DNA from: Asparagopsis taxiformis
Lineage: Eukaryota > Rhodophyta > Florideophyceae > Bonnemaisoniales > Bonnemaisoniaceae
Length of the DNA stretch: 64,000 bases
Reading direction: 5' to 3'
Assembly (NCBI GenBank): GCA_030407315.1
Contig: JALQPE010001955.1
Location: 62,001 to 126,000 of the forward strand
Made by a program: the position numbers and the translations under genes. Below are positions 49,287 to 58,304 of this stretch, in pieces (the stretch's first letter is position 1; each line of letters starts with the position of its first letter). The notes under the pieces were generated by a model, which worked only from the letters and a program-made list of their open reading frames with translations, did no database searches and was not told the origin of the DNA.

Positions 49287-51570
49287 ATGCCGCCGCGTAT
49301 TGCGAAGAAAGCTCCAAAGCCTCCGGGCCTCCAGAAAACCCGGTCAGCAGCTGCTGTATCGAGTGCCCGACAATCCCGTGCGAAGAAGCGGTCCGGGCCT
49401 ACCGGCAGCATTGAACCGCGGTCCGGTAGTCGCAAGACGGACCGGCGCAGAACTGGGGATCCGCAGCGAGAAAGTGAGGAAGGAGGAACGGCGCGGAGAG
49501 AGATGGGGCTTGACCGAGGCAAGCGTGCTCGCAGGGACAGTGAACATCATGATGATGACATGATAGTGGCTCAAAACATGTTGGAATTGCGGCAGAGTGC
49601 TATGGCAAAGGTAGTTCCTCCCGGGTTGGCAGATGCGGAGGTGCTGCAGACGGAGTCCCAGCCGGGGGTTCCGACACACTGGAGGCTGTGACCCCCACTG
49701 CGCCAACTATGCCGAGTACATCAGCCCCAGCAGGTAATGCAGTCAGGGACCCGAGGATAGCGGCAAGGGATGTTGTTTCTGAGCAACGTTCACAGGATGC
49801 CAACTATCATCGGCGGTCAGGTGGTACTGAGGGGAGAGAGCAGCCGGAGTGCGGGCCTCGTCACAACAGAGTGTCATTGGTGCCAAATATGCGCGTAACG
49901 CCCCCGCGACGTCAGGCTATTGGCGATGGAGGACATCATATTCCCGATAGCGTGGGAGATGGGGGGACGGTGAGGGCAGAGAGGTTGCATCCGCCGGAAT
50001 CCATCGATTTAATGGCGAGTCGCATCAATGCGCAGAAGAAGAAGATCGCGGAGCTGGAAAAAAAGTGTTTAGCCAGGACATAGCAAACAAGGCGCTCACC
50101 ACGGAGATAGTTGCGTTGGAGGCTAAGGTGAAGACTCTGCAGGCGGAAAATGCCAGCCTTACTGCAATTGCGAGAACAGGTAGAATCAGTGATCACGGTG
50201 GCGGTAAGTCGAAAATACAGAAAGCCATTCCTGTGAAATACCTTGGAGTTCTTAGGGCGGTTGAGGAAAACCTGACAAAGTGGTGCAAGAACGAGACTAT
50301 GGAGCTGGACCCTATAGCGGAACAAACGCAGAGACGTTGGACTGGACGTACCATCGAGGTAGAGCCGGTAGAAGGGGCACTTTGGAGCGAAAACGGTGTA
50401 GGATATATTGCTACCCCTCCGGGCTATATCATCAAGAATCTGCAGTGGTATACACCTTCGTACAGGGACGAGAGTGATCTGCTGAATGACTTGGTGCGAC
50501 ACGTACTGCGTCAAAGTCCGTGGTGTGATGTGTTTTCCGATGAGGAGCAGCGTGTGTGCTGTCAAGAGGCTGTGGCGGGGAGCAAGGAATTGAAAGTGAA
50601 GGTGACGCAGAAACTGTCCGACGTGATGAGTGCACGGAAGCGTAATGCGAGGGACAGATTGTTCGGTTCGCTGGGGTACACGAAATTAATGTCTAGATGC
50701 ACGATGCTGACGACGCGAGCTGAGATGGACGAGCGAGAGGAACAAAAGCGCGAAGCGTCTGAGAAGCTTTTGAAACGGGAAAGTAACGGTGATTTGGATA
50801 TGGGGAGGTGGCGAACGGCACCGTTCTCAGAGCTGCGATACAGCAAAGGCTTGGTTCCTGACAGCTTCGAAATGGAAGTGAATGGTGATGCATGGTTTAA
50901 CAACCGAGTAGCTGTGAATGTGCTGGACATCTTCAGGGGTTATTCGATACGACCAGAACAAGTAATGGACATAGAGACGAGCATACTAACGCTGGCGCGC
51001 CTGGATGCTTGGCTAGTGACTACTGTGGAGTGTTTGGATGAACCGAAGGGGAAAGGAGGTGCACGGCAGAAGGAGTTTACAAGGCGGTACAGTCAATATG
51101 TGGGGGTAGCTTTTCAGCAATTAGTTGGTATGGTGGTGTACTGCATGTCTTGTCTCCAAGGCTCGCAAGCAAGGGAAGAAACGGACGTTGTCGAGAGCGA
51201 ACAGCGGACTAGTGCACAGTCACGGCATGTGTTTGCAAGCCGTACTGTGACGAGAGAGGCTGTTGAAGTGTGGCAAAGCGGAGAGGGGTCTGGAATTGTT
51301 CATGTCGTTGATGATGTAAACCGCTGCTCATCACTTGTTCTAGTGTCCGAGGATTGGATTCAATCGCATATTACGTCAAACCTCGGTGCTGTAATGGATT
51401 GTGTGATTGCGCAAGGACTAATTGGCGCAGAACTTTTCGTCGTTGACCCATATGCTGGACACCTGAGTGCAAACCTGAATGTCGAAATCAATGCCCCACA
51501 GTATGGGGGCATGGAGCGGCGCCATGCAGCCACTGCTGATAACGGTTTTGGCGTAATGGAGGATGGTTGA
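49287..51570 (+). pseudogene. Element Y coiled-coil protein in three overlapping frames
   Basis: ATG at 49,287 (CATTATGCC) opens a basic N-terminus (MPPRIAKKAPKPPG). A frame change near 49,670 leads to a Ser/Pro-rich part. A second at the A7 run of 50,056-50,065 interrupts a heptad pattern (RINAQKKKIAELEKK, then ALTTEIVALEAKVKTL), which is strong evidence that the two sides were once one coiled coil. The 500-residue remainder has RDRLFGSLGYTKLMSR and a helical C-terminal domain resembling that of the 36,393 protein, most clearly around LG and in the two long helices that follow. Homopolymer indels may be sequencing or assembly errors, so the gene could be intact in the organism. Function unknown. 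Confidence 0.68.
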
Positions 51571-51647
51571 AATTAGTGCAGTAAATGTGACGTTGACTAG
51601 AAGGTTTTTCATGTAGTACATTATCAATAGAGTGCTGCGATTTAGAT

Positions 51648-54600
51648 TTATTCTTCTTCATTATCATCTGTGAATTGGTAATCAGTGTTGGTGTAGAAGC
51701 GGTTGAGATAGAAACGGTGGTCCGACCAGTGCATTTGTTTCGTAAATGGCTTGACTGGAAAGTTACTTCGTACGATGTGCACGGTGCCAGATATAGTAGA
51801 TGCAGGAATGAGGTCAAACCAAGGACCACCTGCACTGTGGGATGCAGTGTCATTGCTGTCAACGGATCCGTTGTCCGGGTCCCATGTGGACCACTTTAAA
51901 CAAATGCACCCAAGTGATTTTTCCACAGCGGTTTTTGGGGCAAAGCAGGTCATATACTGAACGAAAGCGAGTTCTACAGGTTGAAACAGGTTTGGAGACT
52001 GCAGGCGTACCAGTGCCAGGACGCGCCCTACCCATATGGTTCTGTAGTCATCGGCAGTTCCGGAGATGACGACAAAGGAGTACTGCGATCTCTTTGCGGG
52101 GCCGAACGATGAAGTCGCAAAGACACGCTGCTGCTTGTGCCTCGACACGTTTGTGGGGCGGAGCATGCCACTGTGCGGGTCAAAGTCGTCGGCATCTGGG
52201 ACGTACCCTCCCATGACGTAGGCGGACTTTACCACGGTGACGGAAATGTCCATTTCATGTATTGGAGGGCCTTCTGCCGTGGCGCGCAGTCTAGCGAGGG
52301 TGAGGAACGCTTGTGCAGCTGTGTCACCGAGTTGCTGGAATAGCGTTATGGTGGCAGACGGGAAAGAGGAGTTGTGCAGAGGCAAAAGAGTGGCAGGATC
52401 GGGCTGTCCGTCGATATCTGCAACGAGGAGGGTTGCATCGGGCAGCAGGGAGGCAAAGTCGTGCAGTGCAACGGTGAATCCGTCGCGAACGAGTACTGCA
52501 CCGTCTGTGGGCGATATCATGCGTGCGTTTCCCAATGTGTTCGATGGGGTATGACCAGTTGGAGTGGCCAAGGAGAATTCCATGTGGCGAATAGTCTCTT
52601 CCATGGCTGTGGAGCGCCTTCGAGAGGTTTTCCTATAACTCTGTTTGAACAGAAGATGCGAGTGTTCGTAGGGGCCTGCATCAATGTGTTTCAGGTCGCC
52701 ATATCTCGGAAAGTCACCGGGAAGATGGTCTAGAAGATGGAACTTGAAAGTTTTGAGACCTGTGGTGTGGAATGGGCCGAGGGTGGAGAGCATTGATTGT
52801 TTGAAATAGGAAATGGAGTTCTGGAGGCTTTGTAGTTCGGCGGCAGTCCAGTGCTTGATGCGACCGCGTTTCATGACCCATGCGACGAGGTCAGAGTATT
52901 GCGTGCAGATGGAAGTGAGGGGGGCTGTATCTACTTCGTCACAGCATGTGTCAATGAATGCTGCGATGAAAGGGAACAACATGTCGACATGGTGATAGTC
53001 TTTGGCTGCGAGCATGCCGCGTATGCCGTCCTCCGTGAAGAGGCCGTTCAAATTGGTGCCCTTCTCACCCTTGGAGAAGTCGACATGAAGAACGGTGATG
53101 TAGTAGTCGCGTTCGATAGCGGACAGAATGCTGTTTGAGCCGGCGAGGATGGATTTTTTCACCTTCTTGAAGGTGCGAAGTGTCCCGGAATGGGAGGCAG
53201 TGGTGGTGGTGAGGTCTGGGGAGCTGAGGCGGTGGACAATGCACTGTTTGATGAGCTTTGAGATGCCTAGGTGGAGATTGTGCAGAGGCTCGAAGGAGAA
53301 AATGTTGTAGGGGTCTAGGGGACTGTTGGTGGGTAAAAGAGCGGTCGATTCGAGGACAGAGTGTTGTTCGAGGAGAGAGAGAGCTTCGAGCGGAGCAGTT
53401 GTATGCTCCTGAGCGCTCTTTTGGCGTGCAGAGCGTGTATCATCAAGGGAGCGGGGCTGGTGTGGCGCGCTGGATTCAAGTTGAGTGGCGGGGATGTAGC
53501 AGCGGTGGCAGGGATGTGTGGTGGTAGTGCTGTTGCGAGTGCATGAGAGCTCTTTGGCCTCTGGAAAGTCGCAGCAATAATTGGCTAGGATGGGAAAGCA
53601 TTGGCGGGCAGTTGCAGTGGAGTCTGTGCAGGGGAACCCGGAAGAGAACGCGGTGGATAGGGACGAAAACACTTTTTCGAGTGCTTTATGAAGAATATCA
53701 ATTTTGCGAGCGCGACTAGCAGAACTAGAGGTTGTCGGCATTTCATCACCGAACAAGGCGTTGGACGAAGGGTTCACAATGTACGGAAGATACCCGACGA
53801 TGGTGAGGCCGGTACGGATGCAGTGGCGACGGAGGGGGGCGGAGAAGTTGAGCAGCGTGACGTGTATGGGGTATGCGACGATTGCGGAGCTCTTGAGGCT
53901 TGTGCTGCTCTTGTCGGAGTACACTTGGAGGAGGCCGGCAAAGGAGGAAGGTGTGGGATCAGTTTCCTCTGCCCATACGACCTGTGGATCTTCCGAGAGC
54001 TGCACGCGCTGTCTAGTAACCTGGTGCAGCGTTTTCGCGAATTCTGTGTGTAGGGGATGAGAAAATATTGCGGTGCCGTCTGGGGCGGTCTGTGGGGAGG
54101 GGTGGAAGAGAGTATTTTGGTCGTTAGCCAGTGCTAACTGCCTGCGGAGCATGTCGACTGGGTCGCGGAGGTACAGCTGTGCCGAGTACTTACCAGTTTT
54201 GTCTGGAATGATGTGGCTCTTGTAACCTTCGGTGCGGAAATGTGTTTCGACCATGGAAGCGGTAACGTGGCGACATTCTTCTACGGTGCGAACGGCGCTG
54301 TTGAACTTTTCTAGGGAGAATGCGGGGTCTTGTAGGATGGTGATGACTTCGCTCACGCGGCCAGCGCCGGCCTTGTACTCGAGGGTTGTGAGACTGGCGG
54401 CGAGGGATTGCACGAGGAGGTCTGCGCGGGAGGGGGTTGAGGTTGGTGGCAGTGAAGCGTCACAGGGTGAGTCGCTGGAGGAAGCACGACCAGATTCTGG
54501 GTCTGGGGAGCTGGGTTGCGGGGAATCATGGTCGCCGTTTCGAGCAGGCTCATGGGTGACGGCAGGGACACGAGCGTTGTTGAAATGTTGGGGAGAGGGG

Positions 54601-54689
54601 TTGAAACGGTAGCGACACGTTCGCTCATGCAGCGTGAGCGCATAAGCATCTACGCAGTAGTAGAAGCACCCTTCATACTTGCATTCCAT
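51648..54689 (-). CDS. Plavaka/KDZ-like DDE transposase of element Y, 1,013 aa, intact
   Basis: ATG at 54,689 (MECKYEGCFYYC). The first 30 residues contain a zinc-finger-like C-x4-C ... H-x4-C, as many Plavaka-type transposases have at the N-terminus. The core has AYPIHVTLLNFSAPLRRHC and TGLTIVGYLPYIV, then NYCCDFPEAKEL followed by CHRCYI, the D-x-P-E and C-x2-C arrangement related to tnp2. After that come FEPLHNLHLGISKLIKQ and, near 650-700, KFHLLDHLPGDFPRYGDLKH and GPYEHSHLLFKQSYRKTSRR, the likely region of the last acidic catalytic residue. It is clearly a different lineage from the 16,141 transposase. AATAAA overlaps the stop codon. It is the presumed mobilising enzyme of element Y, although Y termini were not found. 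Confidence 0.8.
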   Translation of the reverse strand: MECKYEGCFYYCVDAYALTLHERTCRYRFNPSPQHFNNARVPAVTHEPARNGDHDSPQPSSPDPESGRASSSDSPCDASLPPTSTPSRADLLVQSLAASLTTLEYKAGAGRVSEVITILQDPAFSLEKFNSAVRTVEECRHVTASMVETHFRTEGYKSHIIPDKTGKYSAQLYLRDPVDMLRRQLALANDQNTLFHPSPQTAPDGTAIFSHPLHTEFAKTLHQVTRQRVQLSEDPQVVWAEETDPTPSSFAGLLQVYSDKSSTSLKSSAIVAYPIHVTLLNFSAPLRRHCIRTGLTIVGYLPYIVNPSSNALFGDEMPTTSSSASRARKIDILHKALEKVFSSLSTAFSSGFPCTDSTATARQCFPILANYCCDFPEAKELSCTRNSTTTTHPCHRCYIPATQLESSAPHQPRSLDDTRSARQKSAQEHTTAPLEALSLLEQHSVLESTALLPTNSPLDPYNIFSFEPLHNLHLGISKLIKQCIVHRLSSPDLTTTTASHSGTLRTFKKVKKSILAGSNSILSAIERDYYITVLHVDFSKGEKGTNLNGLFTEDGIRGMLAAKDYHHVDMLFPFIAAFIDTCCDEVDTAPLTSICTQYSDLVAWVMKRGRIKHWTAAELQSLQNSISYFKQSMLSTLGPFHTTGLKTFKFHLLDHLPGDFPRYGDLKHIDAGPYEHSHLLFKQSYRKTSRRRSTAMEETIRHMEFSLATPTGHTPSNTLGNARMISPTDGAVLVRDGFTVALHDFASLLPDATLLVADIDGQPDPATLLPLHNSSFPSATITLFQQLGDTAAQAFLTLARLRATAEGPPIHEMDISVTVVKSAYVMGGYVPDADDFDPHSGMLRPTNVSRHKQQRVFATSSFGPAKRSQYSFVVISGTADDYRTIWVGRVLALVRLQSPNLFQPVELAFVQYMTCFAPKTAVEKSLGCICLKWSTWDPDNGSVDSNDTASHSAGGPWFDLIPASTISGTVHIVRSNFPVKPFTKQMHWSDHRFYLNRFYTNTDYQFTDDNEEE

Positions 54690-55290
54690 GTCGAGTTTTG
54701 ACGCAAAAGGGAGGATTGCGAGCTGAACAGGGGAGACTGTGCCGTCCAGATGCGACCAATTTTATTTTTGTGGTGCTTTCGAGACTTGGAATGTAACGTG
54801 TTCGTTCGTAGTTTTTTGGGTAGTAGTTTTGTGCTCACTCCAGCTGACATCCCAACGGTGGAATTTAACCGAGAGTTCAATCATTTCCAACTGTTACATC
54901 ACATTGCGTGCTGGCAACGTGTGCATGGAAGGACGAACGACTGCCCTGGGACATGAATTTTCAATTAATTCATTTGTAATAATAAACTTTTTTATTTCCA
55001 AACTTCGTGGAATCTGAATGTGCTTTACAGCGGATATGCCACGGATCATGTAATGAAAGCAAATGGATTCTCATATATATGATTATATGTTTATATTCGT
55101 TGTTCTCGATCCGGATCTCATTGTTCGGGGAATCAGAGACCATGGCTTGGGCCATACTCAATCTCACTGCCGGCGATGATTTCGAGTATGCACAGCAAGA
55201 CTTAAGCGGACGCTGAAAGCTGTCCGGTCGACGCCGCAGGCTCCACTCCGCCCTCATCACCGACTGAGATTCTTTGACCGACTTTGCTTT
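54690..55290. other. Region upstream of the Plavaka-like transposase
   Basis: About 600 bp. It contains the presumed transposase promoter on the minus strand and possibly the Y terminus, but I see no inverted partner of 38,827-39,100 here and no gene. Confidence 0.4.
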
Positions 55291-55328
55291 GTACGTGCGC
55301 GAATCTTGATCAAGATTCGCGCACGTAC
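55291..55328. repeat. Perfect 38-bp palindrome
   Basis: The two 19-bp arms GTACGTGCGCGAATCTTGA and its exact complement abut with no spacer, centred on TTGATCAA. It lies at the left edge of the 55,330-56,420 repeat array. Confidence 0.95.
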
Positions 55329-56420
55329 CTTCGTTCCATCCTCTGCCCTCGAGGGTATGCGTTGAGGGAAGCGTGGGTTTTGAGTCTGACTATTTCCGTT
55401 GATGCGATATTTTTCATGGGAAGCCTGTTGACTGATGGTGTGTATTGAGCGGAGGATAGAAGAGAGGTACGTGAAGTTTTGAAAGTATGCTGTGAGGGAA
55501 GGTTGATTTTGAGTCTGACTGTTGTGGTTGATTCCGATGTTGTGTAGATGATGCAGGAATGTTGATGACGGAAGGTAAGTTTCATTGAGTGCCAAGATGT
55601 GCTTTGCGAAGATATGGACTTCTGACTATGATTATTGTTAATTGCAAGGTTTTTGGATCATGATTTGTATTGTGTGTAGGATGGATGAGAGGTACATTTG
55701 CGAGTTCTCAGGGTATGTAGCGAGGGAAACGTTGGTTTTCAATCTGACTGTTGCGATTGAATCCGATGTTGCGTAGGTGATGGAGGAATAGTGATGACGG
55801 AAGGTAAGTCACATTGGGCGCCCAGACCGGTTGTGCGAAGATGCGGAATGCTGACTACTTTTCTTGGCTACACGATTACGTGATTTATGGTTTTTATTGT
55901 GTGCAGGATGGAACAGGTAAGGTAAGTGTGCGAGTTTTGAAAGTAAGCAGCGAGGGAAGGTTGGTTTTGAGTCTGACTATTTCCGTTGATGCGATATTTT
56001 TCATTGGAAACCTATTGAGTCATGGTGTGTATTGTGTGGAGCGAAGGTAAGTGTGCGAGTTTTGAAAGTATGCTGTGAGGGAAGGTTGGTTTTGAGTCTG
56101 ACTGTTGTGGTTGATTCCGATGTTGTGTAGATGATGCAGGAATGTTGATGACAGAAGGTAAGTTTCACTGAGCACCAAGACTTGTTTTGCGAAGATATGG
56201 ACTGCTGACTTTGATTATTCATTGCAAGGTTTTTGGATCATGGTTTGTATTTTGTGTAGGATGGATGATTCACTCATCCTCTCGGAGAGGTAAGTAAGGG
56301 AGTTTCTAGGATATCTGTCGTGGTAAGCGTTGCTTTTGAATCTGACTGTTGGGGTTGATGTTTTGTATGTGATGCAGGAGTGGTGAAGCAGGAACGGCAG
56401 GACTGAAGGAGAGTGAAGAA
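55329..56420. repeat. Diverged tandem repeat array with splice-site-like motifs
   Basis: Three main units of 240-350 bp recur. Each has GAGTCTGACTGTTG, TTGATTCCGATGTTG, TGTGTAG followed by GATGCAGGAATG, TTGATGAC, GGAAGGTAAGT, then GCGAAGATATGGAC, CTGAC, TTTTTGGATCAT and TTGTATTGTGTGTAG followed by GATGGATGAGAG. GTAAGT and TGTGTAG/TGTGCAG would be 5' and 3' splice signals on the plus strand. No long ORF runs through. It could be a spliced non-coding transcript, a decayed multi-exon gene with micro-exons, or simply a satellite. Confidence 0.6.
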
Positions 56421-56724
56421 GGGATCTAGGAAGATGGGGAATGAAGCTGTGAGGTGTTTCTGGTATGTGTATATTTTCGGGCATACGATAGAAGTGAGAG
56501 TGGGTTTCAAGTGGTGTAAGATTTTGCTGACCATGTTCGTGTTTGATGTCTTGATGATTTAATGGGCTGGGGTGGTGTCGAGGAAAGCGGGGATGGTATT
56601 GGGAAGGAGCGTATTTTTTGTAATCTAGGTCGTGAGGGTTCTTGAAGTATGTGCGGATGGTGGTGCATGGCGTTCGGATGGTAGGGAGAACGCGATAGTG
56701 AGGGAGATGAGTGATCGACGATAT

Positions 56725-56880
56725 GCTGACAGGTATGTTGTATTCTGGCTGTATACGTATTTCGTATTCTGGCTCGATACATATTACGTATTCTGGCTGG
56801 ATACGTATTTCCTATTCTAACCGGGTATTTATTTCCTATTCTGACCAGATATGTATTCCCTATTCTAGAGAGACGTATTG
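56725..56880 (+). repeat. Short tandem repeat, roughly 22-26-bp period
   Basis: Units around GTATTCTGGCTGGATACGTA drift towards CTATTCTGACCAGATATGTA over six to seven repeats. Confidence 0.8.
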
Positions 56881-56991
56881 TATACGAGCAGTTTCGTAAA
56901 TGAGAGAATAAAATACGGTACGATATGGGCCCTGAATTTACCATCCGCTGTGATTTCTTCCCTCCCGGTTTTCGCTGATATATTGTATACT

Positions 56992-57215
56992 GGATGTCGG
57001 GTCCTAGTATTCCGCCATATGTACGAGAGAAAGTGGATGTCGGGTCCTAGTATTCTGCCAAAGGTACTAGAGAAAGTGGATGTCGGGTCCTAGTATTCCG
57101 CCAAACGTACTAGAGAAAGTGGACGTCGGGTCCTAGTATTCCGCCAAAGGTACTAGAGAAAGTGGATGTCGGGTCCTAGTATTCCGCCATATGTACTAGA
57201 GAAATTGGACGTTCG
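56992..57215 (+). repeat. 43-bp tandem repeat, about five units
   Basis: The unit reads GTCGGGTCCTAGTATTCCGC, CAAAGGTACTAG, AGAAAGTGGAT. Spacing is constant and units differ at one to four positions. Related words (GGGCCGACTAGGACCC, TACTAGAGAGACTGGACG) continue inverted to about 57,320. Confidence 0.88.
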
Positions 57216-57639
57216 CATCCAAAAAATTTTTATTTTTTTTTGGACGCGGACGCTCATTTGTTCTAGTAAATCTCGGGGCCGACTAGGACCCGTACTAGAG
57301 AGACTGGACGTACGCGTCCACTTCCGAAAACACAGACGTACTCAGCAGATTGCTTGCTACTTTTTAATATTAGTCTATAACGTTGTATGATTTTACTAGC
57401 TAGGCCGTAGGGGGAGACTAGTTTCAACCCTTGACGACGCGCAGATTTCGACTACGAGAGCCGTCACTGTGATAAAGTCTTGGTATAATTTTCGTCTATC
57501 TTCCCACCTACACTAGGCTACCTATATATATACAGGGTATAACGTGAACAGAGACCACGTGAGGTAAAATACTCCTGAGAGCTGCTCACAGCCGTACAGA
57601 CCTTTGCTGAGCAATTTTCCCGACTTCAAACTTCGCTTC

Positions 57640-58025
57640 TCATCTTAACCAAGATGGGAGAAGGACGAAACTCCCTGCTGCTTACAGCCGAAGCCGTTTA
57701 CCAGGGTTCCTTACAGCAAAGTCATCGTTACGATGACTTTGCTGTAAGAAAACAAATCATTACAGCAGCCAAGATTTCTTTACCGGGTAAAAAAATTGTG
57801 GCCGCTGTAATGATTTGCTTTCTTACAGCAAAGTCATCGTAACGATGAATTTGCTGTAAGGAACCGTTTCCTTGCAGTGGCCAAAGAATTTTTTACCGGG
57901 TAAAACATCAGCAAGAAATTTTACCGGGTAAAAAATTGTGGCCGCTGTAATGATTTGCTTTCTTACAGCAAAGTCATCGTTACGATGACTTTGCTGTCAG
58001 CATCCCCGGTAAACGGCCCGCACTG
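57640..58025. repeat. Palindrome cluster F, three 39-bp palindromes
   Basis: Centres near 57,730 (TTA), 57,841 (TAA, with one arm substitution GATGAATTTGC) and 57,980 (TTA). The left foldback arm is as in cluster E. It keeps the full TAA unit that is collapsed in cluster E and has lost the unit equivalent to 30,432-30,470. Confidence 0.9.
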
Positions 58026-58304
58026 TAATGGGGTGACTGCTTCTCCTACATCGCTCTGTTACTGGTGTTCTACATGCTGCGTTGCTACACAATTTCGCAC
58101 TCACATCTTTCTAGTTTCTCTCCTTTTCGTATCCATAGGTATAGCAGTAGAAAAGTGGATAGTTTGCACTCCAGGCCGCAGATGCCTTCCTGCAGTCATG
58201 TCACGATTGTTGTAGTGTAGTCTATAATGTCTAGCGCTCTTGGAAGATGATGCACAGTCTATTGTCTCTGTCAATGCGTGTTTACTCAAATCTATCAAAG
58301 TAGC

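Noticed and set aside
49253..49706. Minus-strand ORFs opposite the Y coiled-coil gene start
   Set aside because: Arg/Ser/Pro-rich antisense frames produced by GC-rich sense codons.
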